A DNA stretch of 64,000 bases from Spirochaetia bacterium (GTDB lineage: Bacteria > Spirochaetota > Spirochaetia > Sphaerochaetales > Sphaerochaetaceae). The position numbers were made by a program, and so were the translations under genes. Numbering within the stretch: the first letter of the stretch is position 1; each line of letters begins with the position of its first letter. Where the stretch lies: positions 310,001 through 374,000 of the forward strand of contig JAKVOU010000001.1 of assembly GCA_022482625.1 (NCBI GenBank). The letters run 5' to 3'. The notes under the pieces were generated by a model. That model saw nothing but the letters and a program-made list of their open reading frames with translations. It was not told the origin of the DNA and searched no databases. Shown in pieces: positions 50,628 to 58,566 of the stretch.

Positions 50628-51551
50628 ATGAATTTTGAAGTATTTGTACTAGGTACCGGAGGAATGATGCCTCTTCCCGGTCGTTTTCTTACCAGTGCCA
50701 TGCTCAGGAGAGAAGGTGAACTGTTTCTCTTTGATTGTGGTGAAGGCACCCAGGTTTCCCTGAAAATGCTCAATCTGAAGTGGAAGAAGATCAACAGGAT
50801 TTTCATTTCACACATGCATGCCGATCATGTGACGGGTCTTCCTGGGATATTGATGCTTTCTTCTCAAGTCGACAGGGAAGAACCACTGTATATCTATGGA
50901 CCGGTAAAGCTAGGTGAATATATTGATTCTTCCCGTAAAATTCTCGATATGTATATAAATTATGAGATTATTTTCTCCGAAGTCAAAGATGGCATTATCC
51001 TCGACGAACCGGAATACTATGTCGAGGCAGTCAAGCTTGATCATACGAAGCTGTGTTTCGGTTATGTATTTCATGAAAAGAACAGGCCTGGTATATTTCA
51101 TCCGGAAACGGCAACTGGCCTAGGGATTCCCAAGGGGCCTCTATGGGGACAACTGCAGAGAGGAAATGAGGTCGTTTTGCCGGACGGTCGAAGGATTGAA
51201 CCTTCACAGGTGATGGGAAACGAACGGAAGGGCAGGACTTTCAGTTACATTACCGATACAGCGTACATGCCGGAGATTGCTCCAAGGGTAAAAGGAAGTG
51301 ACCTGTTGCTTTGTGAAGGTATGTTTGAGGAAGGCCTCGAAGATACTGCAAAGGAAAAGAAGCATATGACTGTTACGCAGGCTGCAACCATTGCAAAAGA
51401 TGCAGCAGTCAAGAAATTTGGCCTGCTTCATTACAGCCCGCGTTACAGCGACTGGGAACTGAAGGATCTGAAGCTTCAGGCAAGGAAGATTTTTCCGGAA
51501 ACGATACTTACCAGGGATCGCATGATTTTTGAAATCCCGAATGAGGACTGA
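50628..51551 (+). CDS. rnz: Ribonuclease Z
   Basis: 307 residues, normal for the short form. Metallo-beta-lactamase motifs: Leu-Gly-Thr-Gly-Gly, Phe-Asp-Cys-Gly-Glu-Gly-Thr-Gln near 36-43, His-Met-His-Ala-Asp-His near 61-66, Thr-Asp-Thr-Ala near 207, and the C-terminal His of Leu-His-Tyr-Ser-Pro-Arg near 268. It cleaves the 3' trailer of tRNA precursors, which fits the CCA-less tRNA-Met in this window. No clear ribosome site. Confidence 0.93.
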   Translation: MNFEVFVLGTGGMMPLPGRFLTSAMLRREGELFLFDCGEGTQVSLKMLNLKWKKINRIFISHMHADHVTGLPGILMLSSQVDREEPLYIYGPVKLGEYIDSSRKILDMYINYEIIFSEVKDGIILDEPEYYVEAVKLDHTKLCFGYVFHEKNRPGIFHPETATGLGIPKGPLWGQLQRGNEVVLPDGRRIEPSQVMGNERKGRTFSYITDTAYMPEIAPRVKGSDLLLCEGMFEEGLEDTAKEKKHMTVTQAATIAKDAAVKKFGLLHYSPRYSDWELKDLKLQARKIFPETILTRDRMIFEIPNED

Positions 51552-51576
51552 AAACCAATTGTTCGCCGATACCTTG

Positions 51577-51600
51577 ATGGACCTGTAAAAACAGGTCCAT
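51577..51600. terminator. Hairpin after rnz, probable terminator
   Basis: ATGGACCTG (51577-51585) pairs perfectly with CAGGTCCAT (51592-51600) over a TAAAAA loop. The T-run is weak (AATTTTG). Confidence 0.7.
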
Positions 51601-51720
51601 AATTTTGTCCCTTTGAAAATATGGATATGGATCTAAAGGTTACGGAAATCATTTCCTGAAGGTACATGCTTGTTCTTACTCTGCATGACATTAACTGATT
51701 AGATGGTTAGAAAAAGGCGA

Positions 51721-51860
51721 TAACCAAAAAATTTGTTCCAATTTTTGGATTATAATCTTGATATGCAATTTGTGTATTTTTTAATAAAATGATAATTATT
51801 TTATTTATAAGCAGTTAAATTAATCCAAAAATATCTTGATTAATCCAAAAAATTGGTTTA
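51721..51860. promoter_or_regulatory. Cluster of TAAtCCAA operator-like repeats upstream of the LacI-headed operon
   Basis: A 12-bp element occurs four times: TAACCAAAAAAT at 51721, TAATCCAAAAAT inverted at 51741-51752, the same direct at 51821-51832, and TAATCCAAAAAA at 51841-51852. The last is followed by TTGGTTTA (51853-51860), making an 8-4-8 palindrome. Within each pair the starts are 20 bp apart and the pairs are 100 bp apart, as in looping operators. The palindrome lies in the promoter spacer. The stretch 51601-51720 holds nothing else I can name. Confidence 0.6.
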
Positions 51861-51864
51861 TTCT
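51836..51864 (+). promoter_or_regulatory. Putative promoter of the LacI-pfk-fba-tim operon
   Basis: TTGATT (51836-51841), 17-nt spacer, TATTCT (51859-51864). The spacer is almost entirely the operator-like palindrome, so a bound repressor would block RNA polymerase. Confidence 0.6.
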
Positions 51865-51928
51865 AAGTATGTTACGGTGCAAAGATAACTGTGTATCTAC
51901 CATAATATCGGCAAAAGAGGAAAAGAAC

Positions 51929-52960
51929 ATGGCAGCAGTAAAACTCAAGGACATTGCAAAAGAGGCAAAACTTTCCATTTCTACGGTTTCACGTATACTT
52001 TCCGGAGATACCTCCCGTAAGGCAAATGTACAGACTGTCGAAAGGGTTATGCAGATTGCAAAGGACCTAGGATACTTCGATGCCCAAGTGAAAAAAATTT
52101 CCGCCAATACTGCAAAGACACCCATCAATGTCGGCTGTGTATTTACCTCAGATCATGAATCATTCGTTTCACCGTTCTTTTCCCAGATACTTCTTGGTAT
52201 TCAGGAAGAACTTCAGAAAGCTGAAACACAGTTTGACTGCCGTTTCTATACTTTCAATCTGACTGAATCCGGTTTTGCAGGAGCTCTTGAAGATATACAT
52301 CTGGATGGTGCCATTATCCTGGGAAGGACCAGCTTGGATACTGTTTCCAAATTGAAGCGTACGATTCCAGATATCGTCTATTGCGGTATCAATTCCATGA
52401 ACCAAGGTATTGACGAGGTAACCTGCAGTGCCTACCAGGGAGTCAGGGATGAAATTACCTATCTCTATGGACTTGGGCACCATGAAATAGGATACATAGG
52501 ACCTACGGACAAACAGCAACAAGTATTCAATGAGCATAGATATCGGGGATATATAGATGGACTGTCTGCCTGCGGACTGGTTTTTGATGGCCGTTTTGTC
52601 GAAGACTGTTACCTGTCTGCCGCCGACGGCTACAACGGACTGAAACACATGTACGGATCCACAGGGCTTCCATCAGCATTGATCTGTGCCAACGATGCCG
52701 TAGCGATGGGTGTACTCAGGGCAGCCGGAGAACTTGGGATATCTGTTCCTGATCGCCTTTCATTGGTAGGTTTTGACAATGTCGAAGCTGCTGCCTTTAC
52801 ACGTCCGTCTCTTACTACCGTTGATGTTCCAAAGCTGGAATTGGGACACGTTGCAGTCAAGATACTGCTTGACCGGATACATGGCGGACATGTCTCCCAA
52901 CTGAACGTACAAATTCCTTTTTCCCTCGTGGAACGTGAATCTTGTCTAAGGAGAATATAA
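51929..52960 (+). CDS. LacI-family transcriptional regulator
   Basis: 343 residues from ATG 51929 (AGAGGA upstream); the frame extends to 51836 without a start of quality. The LacI HTH is near 4-25 (Leu-Lys-Asp-Ile-Ala-Lys-Glu-Ala...Ser-Ile-Ser-Thr-Val-Ser-Arg-Ile-Leu), followed by a periplasmic-binding-protein-like sensor: Val-Gly-Cys-Val-Phe, Asp-Gly-Ala-Ile-Ile-Leu-Gly-Arg near 122, and Cys-Ala-Asn-Asp-Ala-Val-Ala-Met-Gly near 256. It probably binds the sugar or sugar phosphate handled downstream. Its stop overlaps the kinase start, so the regulator is autoregulated with its operon. Confidence 0.92.
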   Translation: MAAVKLKDIAKEAKLSISTVSRILSGDTSRKANVQTVERVMQIAKDLGYFDAQVKKISANTAKTPINVGCVFTSDHESFVSPFFSQILLGIQEELQKAETQFDCRFYTFNLTESGFAGALEDIHLDGAIILGRTSLDTVSKLKRTIPDIVYCGINSMNQGIDEVTCSAYQGVRDEITYLYGLGHHEIGYIGPTDKQQQVFNEHRYRGYIDGLSACGLVFDGRFVEDCYLSAADGYNGLKHMYGSTGLPSALICANDAVAMGVLRAAGELGISVPDRLSLVGFDNVEAAAFTRPSLTTVDVPKLELGHVAVKILLDRIHGGHVSQLNVQIPFSLVERESCLRRI

Positions 52961-54135
52961 TGGGTGATTTGTTGCTTATACACGGAGGTGCACCGACTGC
53001 GGTCATAAACTCTTCCTTGTACGGGGCTATCTGCGAAGCAAGGCATTCGAAGGAAATTTCGCACATACTTGCCTCTCGGGCCGGTATAGCAGGACTTTGG
53101 TCCAATCGTTTCATTGACCTTACTGATATACCCCAGTCCAGGCTGGAGTTGCTGAAATCGACCCCAGGATCTGCCATTGGTACAGGACGAGACCATCTTG
53201 AACCGGAAGATTATGAAAAATTGGCAGAGTTGCTGGAAAAACGCAAGATTTCCTATGTGCTGATGACAGGTGGCAATGGCACGATGGATACCTGCAGGAA
53301 ACTTTCGCAGGCCTGTGCTCCCCGGGGAATTGTAGTCGACGGCATTCCTAAGACCATGGACAATGACCTTGAAGGGACCGACCATAGCCCCGGTTATCCA
53401 TCTGCTGCCCGCTTTATTGCCGGTTCCGTCAAGGAAGTTGCCCAGGATGTGAAAGGTCTTGCAATCCATGTCGTCGTCATTGAGACATTCGGACGTGATG
53501 CCGGTTGGATTACCGCATCAAGTGCCTTGGCCCGGGAAAACCCTGGTGATGCCCCCCATATGATCCTTTATCCTGAAATACCCTTTGATGAAGCAAAATT
53601 TCTCAAACGGGTCAAGGAATTGTTTGAAAAGAATGGGGAAGTAGTCGTCGTTGCCAGCGAAGGTCTGCGTTATGCTGACGGTACACCTATAGTGGAACCT
53701 GTCTTTAGCGTAGGCAGGAGCGTCTACTTCGGAGATGTCGCTGCCTATCTGTCACAATTGATCATGAAGAAGCTTGGTATCAAGGCACGGAACGAAAAAC
53801 CCGGTATCCTCGGTCGGGCTTCAGGCATGTGGGCAAGTGAAATTGACAAAGAAGAAGCCATTGCATGCGGAAGAAAAGCTGTCCAGCTTGTCCTTCAAGG
53901 CAAGCAGGCATATATGCCGGTAATCCACCGCATCAGTACTGATCCCTATCAGAGTGTCGTTGATGCCGTACCGATTGATGACAGTGTACTGCAAGCCAAG
54001 GCAATGCCTGCAGCTTATCTGGATCCCGATACCTATGATGTCAATGATGCATTCGTTGACTGGCTGAGACCTTTGATAAAACCGGAATTGCCGTCCTATG
54101 TTTCATTCTTGGACGATAAGGAGATAAAAAGATGA
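52960..54135 (+). CDS. Divergent phosphofructokinase-family kinase
   Basis: 391 residues; ATG 52960 with AAGGAG upstream. PFK fold: Gly-Gly-Ala-Pro-Thr-Ala-Val-Ile-Asn near 9, Gly-Gly-Asn-Gly-Thr at 104-108, Pro-Lys-Thr-Met-Asp-Asn-Asp at 130-136, Glu-Thr-Phe-Gly-Arg-Asp-Ala-Gly-Trp at 175-183. Against the E. coli enzyme: Gly at 107 (ATP-type position 104) is kept; Lys at 131 is the PPi-type residue; the Mg-binding Asp103 is Asn (106); and the Met of Met-Gly-Arg, which contacts fructose 6-phosphate, is Phe (177). The catalytic Asp (D134) is present. The phosphate donor and sugar are therefore uncertain; a ketose phosphate other than F6P is quite possible. Coupled to the aldolase gene. Confidence 0.85.
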   Translation: MGDLLLIHGGAPTAVINSSLYGAICEARHSKEISHILASRAGIAGLWSNRFIDLTDIPQSRLELLKSTPGSAIGTGRDHLEPEDYEKLAELLEKRKISYVLMTGGNGTMDTCRKLSQACAPRGIVVDGIPKTMDNDLEGTDHSPGYPSAARFIAGSVKEVAQDVKGLAIHVVVIETFGRDAGWITASSALARENPGDAPHMILYPEIPFDEAKFLKRVKELFEKNGEVVVVASEGLRYADGTPIVEPVFSVGRSVYFGDVAAYLSQLIMKKLGIKARNEKPGILGRASGMWASEIDKEEAIACGRKAVQLVLQGKQAYMPVIHRISTDPYQSVVDAVPIDDSVLQAKAMPAAYLDPDTYDVNDAFVDWLRPLIKPELPSYVSFLDDKEIKR

Positions 54136-55289
54136 GCTTGATACCGATGCGTCCTATTTTGGAAGCGGCTGACAGGCATATGTATGGGAACGGAGCATTC
54201 AACATGAATGCATTCTGTCAGATTGAAGCTGCCTTGGAAGTACACAGGATGTTGGGTTCACCAGCCATCCTGCAAGGTGCAGACCTTGCAAATGGATTTA
54301 TGGGTGGCAGGATGGATTTTCAGAATTCTACCTTGGAAGACAAGAAGAAGGGAGCAACCAACATTGCACAGGCAGTAAAAGCAGCTGTTGCAAAATATGA
54401 TGTGCCCGTCTGTCTTCATCTTGACCATGGCAAGAATATCGATAGCGTAAAGGCAGCGATAGCCGGCGGCTATACTTCAGTCATGATTGACGGTTCATCC
54501 TTGCCTTTTGCACAAAACGTTGAACTGACAAGGGAAGTCGTCAAATTGGCACATCCGCTGGGAATAACCGTAGAAGGGGAGCTAGGGGTACTGGCTGGGA
54601 TTGAGGATGATGTATTCTCCCAGACGAGTACCTATACCAATCCCTTGGATGCCATCAGGTTCTTCAAGGAAACGAAGGTTGACGCCCTTGCAATAAGCTA
54701 TGGAACAAAACACGGTGCAAACAAGGGAAAAGATACGGTAATACGGAAGGAAATCGCAATCGCAGTAAAGGAGTGCATGCTCCATGAGCATATCGACGGC
54801 TTCTTGGTTTCCCATGGTTCTTCCCTTGTTCCGCAGTATATAGTCAATGAAATAAACGGTCTTGGCGGAACCATCGGAAATGCCCATGGAATTGCCATCG
54901 GACAGCTACAGCAGGTAATTTCCTGCGGTATCAACAAAATCAATGTAGATACCGATATCAGATTGGTCGTGACACGGAACCTGAGGGAACTGTTTGCCTG
55001 CAAACCAGATCTCATGCAGATGCCTACGACCTCATCCATATGGAAACTTATGGAAAAGGATCCAAGCAACTTTGACCCGAGATACTATCTTGTTCCCATC
55101 ATGGACACGCTTATGTATGGTATGGTTTCTGATGCACAGACCAAGACTGTAGTTGAGGCAGTGAAGGCTGGAGTCAAGGAAATCCTTGCAATATTGATCG
55201 TACAGTTCGGAAGTTACGGAAAGATGCCGCTTGTTGAACAGACCAGTCTTGAAGAAATGGCAGAAAAGTATAAAAAGGAAGGAATCTGA
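54132..55289 (+). CDS. Class II (zinc) fructose-bisphosphate-type aldolase
   Basis: 385 residues, longer than the usual 280-310. Zinc and substrate residues: His-Leu-Asp-His-Gly-Lys near 96-101, Glu-Gly-Glu-Leu-Gly near 148, Ser-Tyr-Gly-Thr-Lys-His-Gly near 190-196, Val-Ser-His-Gly-Ser near 233, Lys-Ile-Asn-Val-Asp-Thr-Asp near 275. The excess lies mainly near the C-terminus (about 315-365), before Phe-Gly-Ser-Tyr-Gly-Lys-Met. This family cleaves ketose 1,6-bisphosphates (fructose or tagatose) to DHAP and an aldehyde. Start overlaps the kinase stop (ATGA) and its stop overlaps the TIM start, so kinase, aldolase and isomerase are made together. Confidence 0.9.
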   Translation: MSLIPMRPILEAADRHMYGNGAFNMNAFCQIEAALEVHRMLGSPAILQGADLANGFMGGRMDFQNSTLEDKKKGATNIAQAVKAAVAKYDVPVCLHLDHGKNIDSVKAAIAGGYTSVMIDGSSLPFAQNVELTREVVKLAHPLGITVEGELGVLAGIEDDVFSQTSTYTNPLDAIRFFKETKVDALAISYGTKHGANKGKDTVIRKEIAIAVKECMLHEHIDGFLVSHGSSLVPQYIVNEINGLGGTIGNAHGIAIGQLQQVISCGINKINVDTDIRLVVTRNLRELFACKPDLMQMPTTSSIWKLMEKDPSNFDPRYYLVPIMDTLMYGMVSDAQTKTVVEAVKAGVKEILAILIVQFGSYGKMPLVEQTSLEEMAEKYKKEGI

Positions 55290-56149
55290 TGCAACATATT
55301 GCAGTGAATTTCAAAAGATTTGACGTACCTGCAGTACAGGGAGGCGTCAATAGGCTTGGAAAAATTGAGGATTTTTCAAAAATCATCATTGAACGTACAC
55401 TAGCTGAACTTGAGCAATACGACTGCACTGCAGTCGGCTTTTCCCAATATTATCCCGAGGCTCAGCTACCGACTGCAGTCAAGGCTGTAGGTAGCTCAAA
55501 GGCTCTTGCTATCGGTTGTCAGGGGGTATACCGGGCAGACATTGCACCAGGTGGCAATTTCGGAGCTTTTACAACCAACCGTCCAGCAGCAGCGGCCGTT
55601 GCCTTAGGTTGCAGCACAACTATCATCGGACACTGTGAAGAGCGCAATGACAAGAATGAATTGTTGGCCTTGGGAGGAAACAAGGACCGTAAGCTTGTAA
55701 ACACCATTTTCAACAAGGAAATCATCTGTGCACAAAAGCAGGGAATGGACGTATTGTACTGCATCGGTGAGAAGGCAGAAGAAACAGATGATTGGCAGGC
55801 CGTTTTGACTGAACAGATCCAAGTAGGGTTGGATGGTTGTAATCTTTCCAAGATTATCATCGCATATGAACCTGTATGGTCTATAGGTCCTGGTAAAGTA
55901 CCTGCTGACAAGCCATATATCACGAAGGTCGCCAAGCTTATCAAGAAAGTGGCTGGCAAGGATATGCCTGTCATCTACGGCGGAGGCCTGAAGAAGGACA
56001 ATGCTGCCATGCTTGCCTCAATCGACGAAATTGACGGTGGGTTGATAGCATTGACTCGCTTCTCAGGCGATTTCGGCTTCTATCCTGATGAATACCTGGA
56101 AATAGTACGGCTTTACCTTGAAGGAAAGGGTATCAAAGCAAGAACCTGA
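55289..56149 (+). CDS. Triosephosphate isomerase family protein
   Basis: 286 residues (ordinary TpiA ~250). The catalytic set is complete: Lys in Asn-Phe-Lys-Arg near 9 (usually Asn-Trp-Lys), His in Ile-Gly-His-Cys-Glu-Glu-Arg near 115, Glu in Tyr-Glu-Pro-Val-Trp near 193, loop-6 Ser-Ile-Gly-Pro-Gly-Lys, and Tyr-Gly-Gly-Gly near 230 in place of Tyr-Gly-Gly-Ser. The substitutions place it in a specialised subgroup; relatives include erythrulose-phosphate isomerases. It may interconvert triose phosphates released by the upstream aldolase, or isomerise a tetrulose phosphate. Confidence 0.88.
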   Translation: MQHIAVNFKRFDVPAVQGGVNRLGKIEDFSKIIIERTLAELEQYDCTAVGFSQYYPEAQLPTAVKAVGSSKALAIGCQGVYRADIAPGGNFGAFTTNRPAAAAVALGCSTTIIGHCEERNDKNELLALGGNKDRKLVNTIFNKEIICAQKQGMDVLYCIGEKAEETDDWQAVLTEQIQVGLDGCNLSKIIIAYEPVWSIGPGKVPADKPYITKVAKLIKKVAGKDMPVIYGGGLKKDNAAMLASIDEIDGGLIALTRFSGDFGFYPDEYLEIVRLYLEGKGIKART

Positions 56150-56226
56150 CCGATTAGGCAACATCCTTTTGAAGAAATTCTCGAAGATTAAACAGGCGTA
56201 TCATAGGAAACGCCAAGGAGTGTAAG

Positions 56227-57687
56227 ATGAAATTAAGTTTTGAGTATGGCAAAGGCATGATGGATGCACAGCTTCCTGATTACATGGATGTGTTCGTACC
56301 GGGAGAGACCGTTGCTGATCCTCCGTATATTCCTGAGGACAAACTTGAGGAAGAGACGTTGAAAAGCCTACGCAATCCAATAGGAATGCCACCTCTTACC
56401 GAACTTGCGCACAAAGGGAGCAAATGTGTCATTGTATTTCCAGACAGGGTCAAAGGTGGTGAACAGCCGACCAGCCATAGAAAGATTGCAATCAAACTTA
56501 TTCTTAAGGAACTATATAGTGTCGGAGTAGAAAAGAAGGACATTCTCCTGATTTGTTCAAACGGCCTGCATAGAAAAAATACCGAAACAGAAATTCATAA
56601 TGTGCTGGGAGATGAAATTTTCAACGAATTCTGGCCATCAGGGCAGATCATCAACCACGACAGTGAAGATTATGACCATATCGTCAACCTTGGAACTACG
56701 AAACGAGGAGATCCGGTCTGGTTGAACAAGTATGTCTATGATGCTGATGTTGCTATCCTTATCGGACATACCATGGGTAATCCCTACGGTGGCTATTCCG
56801 GTGGCTACAAGCACTGTGCAACAGGACTTAACCACTGGACCAGCATTGCTTCCCATCACGTACCGTCGGTCATGCATCGTCCTGATTTTACTCCTGTAAA
56901 CGGAAAAAGCCTCATGAGACATAAATTCGATGAAATTGGCATGAAGCAGGAAGAAGGTATGGGAAAAAAGTTTTTCTGCTGTGATGCAGTCCTTGATACG
57001 AAATCCAGGCAAATTGAAATCAACAGCGGCTATGCCAAGCTTATGCAGCCGAAGAGCTGGATTACTGCTGACAAGAGGACCTATGTCCATTGGGCAGAAA
57101 AAAAGTACGATGTAATTGTGTTCGGAATGCCGCAGTTCTTCCATTACGGTGATGGTATGGGAACAAATCCCATCATGCTGATGCAGGCACTGTCTGCCCA
57201 GGTCATCAGGCATAAACGGATCATGAGTGACCATTGTGTCATCATCTGTTCATCAATATGTGATGGCAACTTCCATGAGGAACTATGGCCTTATACCCCC
57301 GAGATGTACGAAGTATTCCAGAACCAAGGCAATATCCTTCCTGATATAAACGAAATCGGCAAATCTTTTGCCGAACGTCCTGATTATATCGAGAAGTATC
57401 GCTTCGAACATGCATTCCATCCGTTCCATGGTTTCTCAATGATCAGCTGTGGGCATATAGCGGAGATGGACACCAGTGCAATCTACCTTGTCGGTGCCCA
57501 GAAACCTGGATATGCAAGAGGTATGGGGCTGAAGACCCGTGCGACATTTGAAGAAGCTCTTGAGGATGCTAAGAAGAAGTATGTCGGACCTCATCCGAAC
57601 ATCCTTGCGCTTCCGAGGACTTTCACGACCGGTGCGGTACATCTTTGTATGAAGGATAATCCCGATATCGGACCTGTGTTAGAGTAA
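56227..57687 (+). CDS. LarA-family (nickel-pincer) 2-hydroxyacid racemase/epimerase homologue
   Basis: 486 residues; AAGGAG before ATG 56227. The LarA pattern is clear: Gly-Leu-His-Arg (H115, equivalent to LarA His108), Ser-Gly-Gly-Tyr-Lys (K195, the lysine that carries the pincer cofactor, LarA Lys184), and His210/211 (LarA His200). LarA His174, ten residues before the Lys, is Asn185 here, as can happen in homologues acting on other substrates. The family epimerises C2 of hydroxyacids including lactate, malate and gluconate. Cofactor genes larB, larC, larE are not in this window. It follows the TIM gene by 77 bp and likely acts on an acid of the same pathway. Confidence 0.82.
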   Translation: MKLSFEYGKGMMDAQLPDYMDVFVPGETVADPPYIPEDKLEEETLKSLRNPIGMPPLTELAHKGSKCVIVFPDRVKGGEQPTSHRKIAIKLILKELYSVGVEKKDILLICSNGLHRKNTETEIHNVLGDEIFNEFWPSGQIINHDSEDYDHIVNLGTTKRGDPVWLNKYVYDADVAILIGHTMGNPYGGYSGGYKHCATGLNHWTSIASHHVPSVMHRPDFTPVNGKSLMRHKFDEIGMKQEEGMGKKFFCCDAVLDTKSRQIEINSGYAKLMQPKSWITADKRTYVHWAEKKYDVIVFGMPQFFHYGDGMGTNPIMLMQALSAQVIRHKRIMSDHCVIICSSICDGNFHEELWPYTPEMYEVFQNQGNILPDINEIGKSFAERPDYIEKYRFEHAFHPFHGFSMISCGHIAEMDTSAIYLVGAQKPGYARGMGLKTRATFEEALEDAKKKYVGPHPNILALPRTFTTGAVHLCMKDNPDIGPVLE

Positions 57688-57704
57688 ATGGGTCGATCCA
57701 TGCA

Positions 57705-57734
57705 CTGTCTGCAGAAAATTTTTCCCGCAGACAG
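57705..57734 (+). terminator. Hairpin between the larA-like and tauE-like genes
   Basis: CTGTCTGC (57705-57712) pairs with GCAGACAG (57727-57734) around a 14-nt loop, followed by CAATTTTA. It may be a partial terminator; an AAGGAGG box for the next gene follows. Confidence 0.55.
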
Positions 57735-57773
57735 CAATTTTATCAGTGCAGGGACCAAGGAGGTTTGAGCTGC

Positions 57774-58499
57774 ATGTTGTATTTCTACATTGCCTTGGTC
57801 TCTGTTGCTGCTGGTTTTGTGCAGAGCAGCGGTGGGTTCGGACTTGCCATCATTACTATGGCAATCTGGACACAGTTCTTGCCTTTTATGACAGCTTCGA
57901 TCATGGAAGCCTTGATAGCAATGTTGCTGACGACTGTCATTATGATACGGAAACGTGAATATATTGACTGGAAACTGGTCCTTCCTTGTGCGGCAGCAGC
58001 AATGCTTGCTTCTTTTCCCGGTGTCAGCACATTGACGAACTTGGATGAAAAGACGTTACAGTGTATCTTAGGAAGTGTATTGATCGGCCTAGGTGTCTAT
58101 TTCCTTGTATTCAGCAAGGGAATCCGTCTTAAGCCTACGGTTACAAGCGGCATCATTGCAGGTACAGTCAGTGGATTTGCCGCAGGACTATTCAATATAG
58201 GCGGTCCTCCGATGGTAGCTTATTTCCTTTCAGTCTCAGATGACAAGGAAAAATATCATGCAACACTCCAGACCTATTTTACATTGCTTGGAATCGCTGT
58301 AATCGGGAATCATCTCCTTCAGGGGCATATAACCACCACTATCATGGGATACAGCGGAGTAGGCATGATAGGCGCGCTGTGCGGTGGTTGGTTCGGCCTG
58401 AAACTTTTTGCAAGGCTCTCTTTCCGTCGGATCAAGATTTTCATGTATGTTTTTATGATTGTCTCCGGTATTTATACCATCATAGCGGCAAATCTGTAG
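57774..58499 (+). CDS. TauE/SafE-family membrane exporter
   Basis: 241 residues. ATG 57774 has AAGGAGG upstream; a TTG at 57765 is rejected because it overlaps that box. Eight or so hydrophobic helices with two internal repeats: Ser-Ser-Gly-Gly-Phe-Gly near 18-23 and Phe-Asn-Ile-Gly-Gly-Pro-Pro near 145-151 are the paired glycine-rich motifs of TauE/SafE (DUF81). Family members export sulfite, sulfonates or other anions. Next to a sulfatase and sugar genes, export of sulfur-containing waste is plausible but unproven. Confidence 0.87.
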   Translation: MLYFYIALVSVAAGFVQSSGGFGLAIITMAIWTQFLPFMTASIMEALIAMLLTTVIMIRKREYIDWKLVLPCAAAAMLASFPGVSTLTNLDEKTLQCILGSVLIGLGVYFLVFSKGIRLKPTVTSGIIAGTVSGFAAGLFNIGGPPMVAYFLSVSDDKEKYHATLQTYFTLLGIAVIGNHLLQGHITTTIMGYSGVGMIGALCGGWFGLKLFARLSFRRIKIFMYVFMIVSGIYTIIAANL

Positions 58500-58566
58500 C
58501 AATCTGATACTTTTCCTTCTATTTTCCTATATTCTCAAGATTATGTTGCTAAACGGAGTAGAAAAT

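Noticed and set aside
51552-51720. Possible small RNA or peptide between rnz and the operator array
   Set aside because: Only the rnz hairpin is visible; no promoter-terminator pair encloses the remaining sequence.
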